Source: Coprobacillus cateniformis
GTDB lineage: Bacteria > Bacillota_I > Bacilli_A > Erysipelotrichales > Coprobacillaceae
DNA length: 64,000 nucleotides
Direction of reading: 5' to 3'
NCBI RefSeq assembly: GCF_009767585.1
Contig: NZ_WSNW01000001.1
Coordinates: 2,324,090-2,388,089 of the forward strand
Shown here: piece after piece, positions 44,098 through 52,781 of the stretch
How positions within the stretch are numbered: the first letter of the stretch is position 1
Layout of the letters: each line of letters opens with the position of its first letter
The notes under the pieces: generated by a model
What the model was told of the DNA's origin: nothing
The model's input: only the letters and a program-made list of their open reading frames with translations
The model's database searches: none
Made by a program: the position numbers and the translations under genes

Positions 44098-46200
44098 ATG
44101 CAAATGAAAAAAGGCATTTTTAGTGTTTTACAAAGAATAGGTCGGAGTTTTATGTTGCCAATTGCAGTTTTACCAATTGCAGGACTCTTCTTAGGAATTG
44201 GAAGTTCTTTAACAAATGAGGCAACAATGACATCTTTACATTTAGAAGCTATTTTACAGGAAGGGACTTTTCTTTATCAGTTTTTAACTCTTTTGATGCT
44301 TGTTGGAAATATTGTCTTTGATAATTTACCAATTATTTTTGCAGCGTCTGTCGCACTGGGGATGACAAAAAAATCAAAAGAAGTTGCGGTATTATCAGCA
44401 GTGATTGCCTTCTTTGTGATGCATGCCACAATCAATGGAATGCTGACAATTAATGGGAGTATTGTTAATAATCAAATTGTTGATAGTAAAGTTTTAGAAG
44501 GAACAGTGACTTCGGTATGTGGGATACTATCACTCGAAATGGGTGTTTTTGGTGGCATTATAGTTGGGTTAGGAGTTAGTTTTTTACATAATCGTTTCTA
44601 TCAAGTGCAATTTCCTGATATCTTACCCTTTTTTGAAGGAGAACGATTTATTCCAATTATTTCTACAATTGTTTATTTGTTTGTTGGAATTGTCATGTTC
44701 TTTATTTGGCCGTTTATCCAAAATATGATTTTTGGATTAGGAAAATTTATTGTTGATTCAGGTTATTTTGGAACATTTATATATGGTATTATCAAACGAG
44801 CACTTGTTCCTTTTGGGCTCCACCATGTTTTCTATATGCCATTTTATCAAACTGCCATTGGTGGTTCAATGGTTGTCAATGGTGTTTTGGTAAATGGTGC
44901 ACAAAATATCTTTTTTGCTCAGTTATCTGATCCTGCAATTCGTCACTTTAGTAGTGAGGCAACACGTTATTTTTCTGGTGAATTTATTTTTATGATGTTT
45001 GGATTACCTGGTGCTGCATTGGCAATGTATCAAACAGCAAAGAAAGAATCTCAAAAAGTCATTGGTAGTCTTTTTCTATCAGCTGCTCTCACAAGTATTT
45101 TAACAGGTATTACAGAGCCAATTGAATTTACTTTTATCTTTGTGGCACCATTGTTGTTTGGTGTTCATGTTTTCTTAGCTGGTACTGCTTTTGTTATTGC
45201 ACATGTTTTTCAAATTGCAATTGGCTTTACCTTTTCTGCCAGTTTCATTGATTTTATTGTTTTTGGTGTTCTGCAAGGCAATGATAAGACAAATTGGGTA
45301 TGGGTCATTGTTTTTGGGATTCTCTATTTCTTTTTATACTATATTAGTTTTCAAATATTAATTAAAAAATTTGACTTAAAAACACCAGGTCGTGATGACA
45401 ATAATAAATTAACAATTTTCAAAAAGAGTCAATTTGATTATACTTTTGATAAATCAACAATTGATCATCAATCTCAAATGATTATTAAAGGATTAGGTGG
45501 ACGACATAATTTTAGTGATTTAGATTGCTGTATTACACGTTTAAGAGCAACTATCGATGATAAAGACTTGATTAATGAAGGTCTTTTAAAACAAGCAGGA
45601 GCTGCAGCTATCATGATACAGGGTGGAGGCATTCAGATTATTTATGGTCCTAAGGCTTCCTCAATCAAAAGTAAACTAGATGAATATTTATTAACTGTTC
45701 CAGAAGAGTATGATGATTATCAAGAGGTTTTAACATTGTATAATGATAAAACTTTTGAACTTGGTAATGTTGTAGATGGTGAAGTTTTACCAATTGAAAA
45801 TGCTTGTGACCAAATTTTTTCTCACAAGTTATTAGGTGATGGTATTATGATTAAACCTTATAATGGGTTAATTGTTTCTCCATGTGATGGAATTGTTACT
45901 ATGATTTATCCAACTAAACATGCTATTGGATTAAAATTAGATAATGGAATTGAATTATTATTGCATTTTGGTACAAATACTGTTAATTTAAATGGTGTTG
46001 GTTTTGAACTGTTGGTTAAACTTCATCAAAGAGTTCAAAAAGGAGACTTGCTTTGGAATGCAGATCTTGAGTATATTAAAGAAAATGCAACTGATGAAAG
46101 TCTTCTTATGGTGATGACCAAACTAGATGAAGGTGCATTCATAGAAAAAATATATGGGGATAAAAAAAGAGGTCAAACAATATTAAAGATACAGAGTTAA
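44098..46200 (+). CDS. PTS glucose-family EIICBA transporter
   Basis: This 700-residue fused permease imports and phosphorylates glucose, N-acetylglucosamine or a related sugar. The EIIC membrane domain (1-415) has LPIAVLPIAGLFLGIG and the loop GITEPIEFTF. EIIB (about 450-530) has its phospho-cysteine in FSDLDCCITRLR. EIIA (about 575-690) has the phospho-histidine in LLLHFGTNTV. Domain order C-B-A is as in PtsG. It is followed 16 bases later by a LicT-like antiterminator. No RAT hairpin is visible in its own 216-base upstream region. The sugar cannot be told from sequence alone. Confidence 0.88.
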   Translation: MQMKKGIFSVLQRIGRSFMLPIAVLPIAGLFLGIGSSLTNEATMTSLHLEAILQEGTFLYQFLTLLMLVGNIVFDNLPIIFAASVALGMTKKSKEVAVLSAVIAFFVMHATINGMLTINGSIVNNQIVDSKVLEGTVTSVCGILSLEMGVFGGIIVGLGVSFLHNRFYQVQFPDILPFFEGERFIPIISTIVYLFVGIVMFFIWPFIQNMIFGLGKFIVDSGYFGTFIYGIIKRALVPFGLHHVFYMPFYQTAIGGSMVVNGVLVNGAQNIFFAQLSDPAIRHFSSEATRYFSGEFIFMMFGLPGAALAMYQTAKKESQKVIGSLFLSAALTSILTGITEPIEFTFIFVAPLLFGVHVFLAGTAFVIAHVFQIAIGFTFSASFIDFIVFGVLQGNDKTNWVWVIVFGILYFFLYYISFQILIKKFDLKTPGRDDNNKLTIFKKSQFDYTFDKSTIDHQSQMIIKGLGGRHNFSDLDCCITRLRATIDDKDLINEGLLKQAGAAAIMIQGGGIQIIYGPKASSIKSKLDEYLLTVPEEYDDYQEVLTLYNDKTFELGNVVDGEVLPIENACDQIFSHKLLGDGIMIKPYNGLIVSPCDGIVTMIYPTKHAIGLKLDNGIELLLHFGTNTVNLNGVGFELLVKLHQRVQKGDLLWNADLEYIKENATDESLLMVMTKLDEGAFIEKIYGDKKRGQTILKIQS

Positions 46201-46216
46201 AGAATGGGGGGATTTT

Positions 46217-47062
46217 ATGTATGAGGTTGTGAAAGTGCTCAATAATAATACAATTCTTGCTCATAGAGATAATGAAGAAGTCATTGTCATGTATAAGGGA
46301 ATAGGCTTTGGTAAAAAAGCAGGGGAGTATTTTGAAATCCCAAATCAAGCGAAAAGGTATTTAATGCAGAAGAGTTATCAAACAAAAAACAATATCTATG
46401 ATATTATTAATTATATTGAACCTATTTATTTAGAAATAGCAGCTGAAATCATTAGATTAGCAGAGATAAAATTTGCAAAAGTAAGTCATGATATTTTACT
46501 GCCATTAGCTGATCATATTTATTATGCAATCAAACGGATGGATGAAAATATTATGCCATCTAATCCATTTACAAATGATATAAGATTATTATTTCCAGAT
46601 GAGTATGAAGTTGCTACGCAAGGCAAAGATGTTATTCAAAAATATGTAAGAAAAGTGATTAATGATGATGAAATTGGCTTTATAACACTTCACATTCATT
46701 CTGCTATTTCCTCAAATAAAGTTGCTGAATCTATGGAAGCAACACGAGTGATTCATGAAGGAATTCTGCAATTGCAAAGTGATTTACATATTATTATTGA
46801 TGTTCAATCTATTTCCTATGTAAGGCTTATGAATCATATTAAATTCTTAATTTTACGATTAAATACAAATGAAAAATTACAGATGGATATCAGTGAATTT
46901 ACGAAAGATAAATTTCCATTTGCATATGAACAGGCCCGTCATATGTGTGAAGCTTTATCTAAAGTTTTAAATAAAGACTTACCTGAAACAGAGATTGGTT
47001 ATTTGGCACTGCATTTAGAAAGAATTTTATCAATAACATTAGATAATCAAAACAGTGCTTGA
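46217..47062 (+). CDS. LicT/BglG-family RNA-binding antiterminator
   Basis: This 281-residue protein has an N-terminal RNA-binding CAT domain (residues 1-57, YEVVKVLNNNTILAHRDN...MYKGIGFGKKAG) and two PRDs. The conserved histidines are in LPLADHIYYAIKR, GFITLHIHSA and IGYLALHLERI. It binds RAT RNA hairpins and prevents termination when its PRDs are suitably phosphorylated by the PTS. A good RAT/terminator stands directly downstream in the mannose-PTS leader (47115-47226), so that operon is its likely target. The man promoter -35 box overlaps its stop codon. Confidence 0.88.
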   Translation: MYEVVKVLNNNTILAHRDNEEVIVMYKGIGFGKKAGEYFEIPNQAKRYLMQKSYQTKNNIYDIINYIEPIYLEIAAEIIRLAEIKFAKVSHDILLPLADHIYYAIKRMDENIMPSNPFTNDIRLLFPDEYEVATQGKDVIQKYVRKVINDDEIGFITLHIHSAISSNKVAESMEATRVIHEGILQLQSDLHIIIDVQSISYVRLMNHIKFLILRLNTNEKLQMDISEFTKDKFPFAYEQARHMCEALSKVLNKDLPETEIGYLALHLERILSITLDNQNSA

Positions 47063-47087
47063 CACGTTTTACAATTAATGGTAATAT
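47059..47087 (+). promoter_or_regulatory. Mannose-PTS operon promoter
   Basis: TTGACA (47059-47064), 17 bp, TAATAT (47082-47087). The -35 box includes the stop codon of the antiterminator gene. Confidence 0.75.
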
Positions 47088-47114
47088 TTTTTTAGAAAAA
47101 TGAATATTTAATAG

Positions 47115-47226
47115 TGTGTAACTGTTAGGCAGGCAATAACTATTTTAGAAGAGAGTAACCCTTTTTATAGTGTGTTTTTAACTCCTTTTAAAATAGATTG
47201 TCTGCATAGATTGTCTGCCTTTTTTT
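47115..47226 (+). promoter_or_regulatory. RAT antiterminator overlapping an intrinsic terminator
   Basis: The leader contains AACTGTTAGGCAGGCAATAAC (about 47120-47140), close to the RAT consensus ACTG..N..GCAGGCAA of LicT/SacY targets. The GGCAGGCAAT part (47128-47137) can pair instead with ATTGTCTGCC (47210-47219), which is followed by seven T's, forming a terminator. The two structures exclude each other. The right arm is duplicated (ATAGATTGTCTGC at 47193-47205 and 47206-47218). Confidence 0.75.
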
Positions 47227-47264
47227 GCATTATTAAATGTCAAAAGAAAGGGAGGAAAATATTA

Positions 47265-48254
47265 ATGGTAGGAATGATTCTTGCTAGTCATGGTGAATTC
47301 GCAAATGGAATCTTACAATCAGGAACGATGATTTTTGGTGAACAGCCTGATGTGAAAGCAGTGACTTTAGAGCCAAGCGAAGGGCCCGATGACTTAAAAG
47401 CAAAATTAGAAGCGGCAATTGCAACATTTGATAATCAAGATGAAGTTCTTTTCTTGGTTGACTTATGGGGTGGAACACCATTTAATCAGGCAAATGGATT
47501 AATCAATGGTCATGAAGATCAATGGGCAATTGTCACAGGTTTAAACTTACCTATGCTGATTGAAGCTTATGCATCACGCATGAGTATGGAAACTGCACAT
47601 GAAATTGCAACACATATTTGTGAAGTTGCAAGAGAAGGTGTCAAAACACGTCCAGAAACATTAGAACCACAAAAAGAAGTGAAAGAGGTTGTACAAGTGG
47701 CTTCACCACAGGGTGCTATTCCAGAAGGAACAGTTTTAGGAGATGGCCATATTAAGTTTGTATTGGCACGTGTTGATACACGTTTATTACATGGTCAGGT
47801 TGCAACGACTTGGACAAAAATGACACAACCAAATCGTATTATTGTTGTTTCTGATTCGGTTGCAAAAGATAATTTGCGTAAACAGATGATTGAACAGGCG
47901 GCCCCACCAGGTGTGAAGGCAAATGTTGTCCCTGTTTCAAAAATGATTGAAGTTGCTAAGGATCCACGTTTTGGAAATACGAAAGCAATGTTGTTGTTTG
48001 AAACACCTCAAGATGCATTACGTGCAATTGAAGGTGGTGTTGATATTCAAGAATTAAATATTGGATCAATGGCTCATTCACTTGGTAAAGTTGTTGTCAA
48101 TAAAGCCATTGCAATGGGAAAAGATGATGTTGAGACTCTAGAAAAATTAAAGGAACTTGGAATGACTTTTGATGTTCGTAAAGTCCCAGCTGATTCAAAA
48201 GAAAATATGGATCATCTTTTGAAAAAGGCAAAAGATGAATTAAAGAATTCTTAA
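47265..48254 (+). CDS. manX: PTS mannose-family EIIAB
   Basis: This 329-residue cytoplasmic component has an EIIA domain (1-140) with the phospho-histidine in MILASHGEFANG, a linker, and an EIIB domain (about 165-329) with RVDTRLLHGQVATTW and its histidine. It passes phosphate from HPr to mannose, glucose, glucosamine or similar sugars. The start at 47265 follows GGGAGG; the longer frame from 47172 lies in the RAT leader and is spurious. It is first in a four-gene operon with EIIC, EIID and ManO. Confidence 0.9.
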   Translation: MVGMILASHGEFANGILQSGTMIFGEQPDVKAVTLEPSEGPDDLKAKLEAAIATFDNQDEVLFLVDLWGGTPFNQANGLINGHEDQWAIVTGLNLPMLIEAYASRMSMETAHEIATHICEVAREGVKTRPETLEPQKEVKEVVQVASPQGAIPEGTVLGDGHIKFVLARVDTRLLHGQVATTWTKMTQPNRIIVVSDSVAKDNLRKQMIEQAAPPGVKANVVPVSKMIEVAKDPRFGNTKAMLLFETPQDALRAIEGGVDIQELNIGSMAHSLGKVVVNKAIAMGKDDVETLEKLKELGMTFDVRKVPADSKENMDHLLKKAKDELKNS

Positions 48255-48269
48255 AAGGAGGATAATGAA

Positions 48270-49085
48270 ATGTCTATTATTACAATAATTTTAATTATTA
48301 TCATTGCCTTACTAGCGGGAATGGAAGGAGTTCTAGATGAATTTCAATTCCATCAACCATTAGTAGCATGTACTTTAATTGGTTTGGTCACAGGACACTT
48401 AAGTGAAGGAATTATTTTAGGTGGTTCTTTACAGATGATTGCTCTTGGATGGGCGAATGTAGGAGCAGCAGTTGCACCTGATGCCGCATTGGCTTCAGTT
48501 GCTTCAGCTATTATAATGGTTTTGGCGTTGCAGGATGGAAGTGTTGATTCATCAACAGCTATTACAACTTCAATTGCTGTTGCTATCCCTTTATCAGTTG
48601 CAGGTTTATTCTTAACGATGATTTGTCGTACAATCGCAATTCCAATGGTTCATTTTATGGATGTAGCAGCTGAAAAAGGAAGTTTCCGTACAATTGAAAT
48701 GTGGCAGATTCTTGCAATTGTTTTACAAGGTGTGAGAATTGCCATTCCAGCAGCGGCTTTATGCGTTGTGCCAGCAGTTGTTGTCACAGGTGCGTTGAAT
48801 CAAATGCCTGACTGGTTATCAGGTGGTATGGCTGTCGGTGGTGGAATGGTTGCTGCTGTTGGTTATGCCATGGTTATTAACATGATGTCTTCTAAAGAAA
48901 CATGGCCTTTCTTTGCAATTGGCTTTGTTTTGGCAGCAATTGGACAATTAACATTAATCGCATTAGGGGTTATCGGTGTTGCTTTAGCACTTATTTACTT
49001 AGGGCTAAAAGAAAACAGTGGAACTCATGGTGGTGGCTCTGGTGGAACTGGAGATCCATTAGGCGATATCTTAAATGATTATTAA
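48270..49085 (+). CDS. manY: PTS mannose-family EIIC
   Basis: This 271-residue membrane protein has the family's long hydrophobic segments, and the start ITIILIIIIALLAGMEGVLDEFQFHQPLVACTL agrees with ManY. With EIID it forms the elevator-type transport channel. The C-terminus is glycine-rich (THGGGSGGTGDPLG). AAAGGAGG precedes the ATG, and EIID follows after 20 bases. Confidence 0.9.
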   Translation: MSIITIILIIIIALLAGMEGVLDEFQFHQPLVACTLIGLVTGHLSEGIILGGSLQMIALGWANVGAAVAPDAALASVASAIIMVLALQDGSVDSSTAITTSIAVAIPLSVAGLFLTMICRTIAIPMVHFMDVAAEKGSFRTIEMWQILAIVLQGVRIAIPAAALCVVPAVVVTGALNQMPDWLSGGMAVGGGMVAAVGYAMVINMMSSKETWPFFAIGFVLAAIGQLTLIALGVIGVALALIYLGLKENSGTHGGGSGGTGDPLGDILNDY

Positions 49086-49105
49086 TCTTGAAGGAGGAAA
49101 GAAAA

Positions 49106-50023
49106 ATGGCAGAAAAAATCGCATTATCAAAAAAAGATCGTTTAGCAGTTGCTTGGCGTCATCAGTTCCTTCAAGGATCTTGGAACTATGAACGTATGCA
49201 AAATGGTGGTTGGTGTTATTCAATTATTCCAGCTATTAAAAAATTATATCCTCAAAAAGAAGATAGAATTGCAGCTTTAAAAAGACACTTAGAATTTTAC
49301 AATACACATCCTTATGTATCAGCACCAGTTATGGGAGTGACATTAGCATTAGAAGAAGAACGTGCAAATGGAGCTGAAATTAATGATCAAGCTATTCAAG
49401 GTGTTAAAGTTGGAATGATGGGACCCTTGGCTGGAGTAGGAGATCCTGTCTTCTGGTTTACACTTCGACCAATTCTAGGTGCACTAGGAGCCTCTTTGGC
49501 TTTAAGTGGAAGCATTGTTGGACCATTGTTATTCTTCTTTGCATGGAATATTATTCGTATGGCATTTATCTGGTATACACAAGAATTTGGTTATAAAGTT
49601 GGAACATCTATTGCTCAGGATTTATCTGGTGGGTTGTTAGGAAAAATCACACAGGGAGCATCAATTCTTGGGATGTTCATTATTGGAGCATTGGTCCAAC
49701 GTTGGGTAAGTATTTCATTTACGCCAGTTGTCTCTCGAGTTGTTCAATCAGAGGGAGCATATATTGATTGGAGTAAAATTCAGGCAGGTGCAGATGGGAT
49801 AAAATCAGCATTAGAACAATATGCAACTTTAGGAGCCAATGGCTTAAATCCTGAAAAGGTCACAACATTGCAACAGAACTTAGATCAATTAATTCCAGGC
49901 TTATCAGCATTATTGTTAACATTATTATGCTGCTGGTTATTAAAGAAGAAGGTTTCACCAATTGTTATTATTGTCACATTATTTATTATTGGTGTGTTGG
50001 CACGTGTTGTTGGTATTATGTAA
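49106..50023 (+). CDS. manZ: PTS mannose-family EIID
   Basis: This 305-residue partner of EIIC has the conserved amphipathic start (SKKDRLAVAWRHQFLQGSWNYERMQNGGWCYSIIPAIKKLYP). The signature GMMGPLAGVGDPVFWFTLRPI follows, and the hydrophobic tail has the KKKVSP turn. The start was placed at 49106 behind AAGGAGG rather than at the upstream TTG. Confidence 0.9.
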   Translation: MAEKIALSKKDRLAVAWRHQFLQGSWNYERMQNGGWCYSIIPAIKKLYPQKEDRIAALKRHLEFYNTHPYVSAPVMGVTLALEEERANGAEINDQAIQGVKVGMMGPLAGVGDPVFWFTLRPILGALGASLALSGSIVGPLLFFFAWNIIRMAFIWYTQEFGYKVGTSIAQDLSGGLLGKITQGASILGMFIIGALVQRWVSISFTPVVSRVVQSEGAYIDWSKIQAGADGIKSALEQYATLGANGLNPEKVTTLQQNLDQLIPGLSALLLTLLCCWLLKKKVSPIVIIVTLFIIGVLARVVGIM

Positions 50024-50072
50024 AAAGATGCGTGTTTTATAATTTTTCTAAACATTATGATGGAGGACAAAT

Positions 50073-50456
50073 ATGGTACAATCATTAAATACAAAAGTTG
50101 ATTTCACAATTGAAGCAACTTCATATCTAGGTATAGCAAGTTATGGTAAAGTGATGGTAGGAGATAAAGCCTTTGAATTTTATAATGAAAAAAATATCAG
50201 AGATTATATTCAAATTCCATGGGAAGAAGTTGACTATATTATGGCCTCTGTCATGTTTAAAGGTAAATGGATTCCTCGCTTTGCAATTGAGACTAAAAAT
50301 AATGGAAGATTTACGTTTTCAACACGTCATAATAAGGCGTTATTACGTTCAGTGAATCAATATATATCATCAGAACGCTTAGTCCGTTCATTGAGTTTTT
50401 TTCAAGTCATTCAAAGAGGAATTAAAAATATTTTTATGAGAAAACATAAAATATAA
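50073..50456 (+). CDS. manO: DUF956 protein (ManO type)
   Basis: A 127-residue soluble protein of the DUF956/ManO family, nearly always the last gene of man PTS operons in Firmicutes. It starts MVQSLNTKVDFTIEATSYLG and contains IPWEEVDYIMASVMFKGKWIPRF. The fold resembles a PH-like or GRAM domain. Its role is regulatory or unknown. GGAGG precedes the ATG and a strong terminator follows. Confidence 0.82.
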   Translation: MVQSLNTKVDFTIEATSYLGIASYGKVMVGDKAFEFYNEKNIRDYIQIPWEEVDYIMASVMFKGKWIPRFAIETKNNGRFTFSTRHNKALLRSVNQYISSERLVRSLSFFQVIQRGIKNIFMRKHKI

Positions 50457-50460
50457 TGAA

Positions 50461-50497
50461 AACTGCTAGCAAAGAATTAACTTTGTTAGCAGTTTTT
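50461..50497 (+). terminator. Terminator of the mannose-PTS operon
   Basis: AACTGCTAGCAAAG pairs with CTTTGTTAGCAGTT (one G-U) around AATTAA, followed by T's. Confidence 0.85.
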
Positions 50498-50513
50498 AAG
50501 TAGAAAATATAGA

Positions 50514-50936
50514 TTATCTTAATAGTGGGAGACTCCCAGTTAATTTATTAACAAGTTTCTTCGTTCCATAAATCGCAATCCCGTAATAAGTAAAGTCATC
50601 TTCAGGTGTCTGATTTGCTTTTTCTATATATTCATCATAAATATTACAGCGTTGAGCAACATCAGAGAAATCAACAACGATTAAATCCTTAAAATCAGGC
50701 AGATAAAGCTGCTGTCTTATTTCTTTTATCTTCTCTTGTGTTGTTTTTAAAATAGGAACTGGTGTTGTAATAATACCAAGATGTTGATATTGATCTTTAT
50801 CAAATACTGTTGGTCCTACTGTTTCGGGAATATATTTTCCAAGTGTTATTCCCAGGATACCAGCTGTATTAGCAATGATTCCTAAAGGGAGTTCCTCATT
50901 AAAAACCATAACACATTTTTCATTCTGTATATTCAT
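50514..50936 (-). CDS. DUF2000 family protein
   Basis: A 140-residue protein matching DUF2000: the start KCVMVFNEELPLGIIANTAGILGITLGK and the late segment FTYYGIAIYGTKKLVNKLTGSLPLL. The fold resembles peptidyl-tRNA hydrolase 2. No reaction is established. It overlaps the EamA gene end by 17 bases and belongs to the same minus-strand unit as the AraC and EamA genes, a common arrangement in which the AraC protein controls the other two. Confidence 0.78.
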   Translation of the reverse strand: MNIQNEKCVMVFNEELPLGIIANTAGILGITLGKYIPETVGPTVFDKDQYQHLGIITTPVPILKTTQEKIKEIRQQLYLPDFKDLIVVDFSDVAQRCNIYDEYIEKANQTPEDDFTYYGIAIYGTKKLVNKLTGSLPLLR

Positions 50937-51831
50937 AAATTATATTCTCCTTTTTTGTTTTCTTGTTTTCAGATAACAATAGACCTACTAATGTTAAGAT
51001 GATTCCAAGTAGTGTTGTGAAAGTCATTTTCTCATGCAATATAAAAGTTGATGTCATAGCTGTAATAACTGGAACAATATAAATATAAACACTTGTTTTG
51101 ACTGAACCTAAAATTTTAACAGCTAAGTTCCAAGTGACGAAACAGAGTGCTGATGCACCTAGTCCTAAAAACAATAAATTAAAAAGATTGATTGGCATTA
51201 CAATTTGTGAAAAATCAACATCAAATCCCATCATTAATGTAAATGGAAGCATAAACAGGAGTCCATAAAAAAATGTACGTCTTGTTGTTTGAATAATATG
51301 GTAACCAAAACCAGCGAGTTTCTTTGTTAATGTAGAATAGCCAGCCCAAATAATAGCAGCAATGATTGCTAAAAAATCACCGAAAGGATTGAGTTGTAAT
51401 TGTGAACCGCTAAAACTAATCAAATAGATTCCCATCATTGCAATGATAAAGCCTATAAAAAAGCGAATATGCGGCTTTTCTTCATGTAAAAAGAGGCAGG
51501 CGAAAATAACAGTAAAAAAAGGAGCAATGGAAATAATGACACCAACATTAGATGCTAATGTATAGGTCAATGCAATATTTTCAAAGAGATAGTATAATGT
51601 TACACCACATAAACCTGCAGCCATAAAGTAGAGTTCTTCTTTTTTGTGGGTTAAATGGAGATGATGAGGATAAATAGACCACAAGATTATGTAACCTATT
51701 AAAAAACGTATAAATAGAATTTCTATTGGGCTCAAAATATTGAGAAGAACTTTTGTTGATATGAAGGTTGTTCCCCAAATAATGATTGTTATCAATGCAG
51801 CACAGTGGCCAAAAGTTATTTTGTTTTTCAT
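50920..51831 (-). CDS. EamA/DMT-family transporter
   Basis: This 303-residue integral membrane protein has ten predicted helices in two EamA repeats. Marks are GHCAALITIIIWGTTFISTKVLL at the start and GAVIWAGYSTLTKKLAGFG-like residues (AIIAAIIWAGYSTLTKK) in the middle. Such carriers export metabolites or amino acids; the substrate is unknown. Its ATG overlaps the natural stop (TGA) of the upstream AraC gene, so before the nonsense mutation the two were translationally coupled. Confidence 0.82.
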   Translation of the reverse strand: MKNKITFGHCAALITIIIWGTTFISTKVLLNILSPIEILFIRFLIGYIILWSIYPHHLHLTHKKEELYFMAAGLCGVTLYYLFENIALTYTLASNVGVIISIAPFFTVIFACLFLHEEKPHIRFFIGFIIAMMGIYLISFSGSQLQLNPFGDFLAIIAAIIWAGYSTLTKKLAGFGYHIIQTTRRTFFYGLLFMLPFTLMMGFDVDFSQIVMPINLFNLLFLGLGASALCFVTWNLAVKILGSVKTSVYIYIVPVITAMTSTFILHEKMTFTTLLGIILTLVGLLLSENKKTKKENIIYEYTE

Positions 51832-52682
51832 AGCTTTATGCCTTTTTCTAATATAGGTTCTTCATGAATAAAAATCTTTTGATATTGCTTAGGGGTTAAA
51901 CCAATAAATTACTTAAAAAAGTGTGTAAAATGACTTTGATCAGTAAAACCAGTCATATATGCAACATCAATTGGTAATATACCTTGCTCAAGAAATTTCT
52001 TTGCTTTATCAAGTCGAACTGTTTGTAAATAGCGATAAGGTGATAAACCAATCTGTTTTGTAAAAGAGCGTAATAAATAGGACTTTCCGAAATGAGTCAT
52101 TTTTAATAAATCATCTAATGTGATGTTTTCAGCAAAATGTTCATCAATATAAATACATATATTTTTAATTTCATCATTAGGTTCATCGATATTATCAAAA
52201 TCAAAAGGAGTTGCATATTCTTGAAGAATTTGTTCTAAAAGAAAGAAAAATGCTTCTTCTTTTTCTAATTTAGGAGCATGATGTACAATAGCATCATACA
52301 ATTCTCCAATAGATTGTGTAATATCACTTTGAAAAATAACGTTTTGAGTAAAATGTGGCATATAGGCATGACCAGCAATTTCTTCAACAGCTTTTAACAT
52401 AATATCAGGATTAATATTTACTGCACGATAATCTAATATTTCACCATTTACAGGTGCGCAAAAGTGATTATCATGGGGATTAAAGATAAGCAAATCACCA
52501 GCTGTTACTTCATAATTCTGACCTTTACAACAAAGGTGGCGTTTGCCACCTTCAACAAAACCAATGACATAATATTCATGAAAATGATTTGGAAACTTTT
52601 GAACAATTCCACTGAGGTTATAGGCTTCTATAGCTAAGTCACAATCATAATAGACATGACGTTGTTCTTGAATTTGAGACAT
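51828..52682 (-). pseudogene. AraC-family regulator with a late nonsense codon
   Basis: A cupin-like sensor domain (about 1-140, FPNHFHEYYVIGFVEGG) and two HTH motifs (DDLLKMTHFGKSYLLRSF; PIDVAYMTGFTDQSHFTHFF) are present. A TAA at 51911-51909 stops the frame inside the second HTH module. The same frame continues FIGLTPKQYQKIF, the expected AraC end, to a TGA overlapping the EamA ATG. One CAA or AAA to TAA change explains the loss of the last 27 codons. The truncated protein may still fold but probably binds DNA poorly. Confidence 0.82.
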
Positions 52683-52781
52683 AAATGGATTTCCTCCTTG
52701 TGTTCATTCTAGCATTTTGTCAATTCATTTTCTTGTATGATATGACACTTTAATAGAAAATCTCTCCTGATTCAAGAGAGA

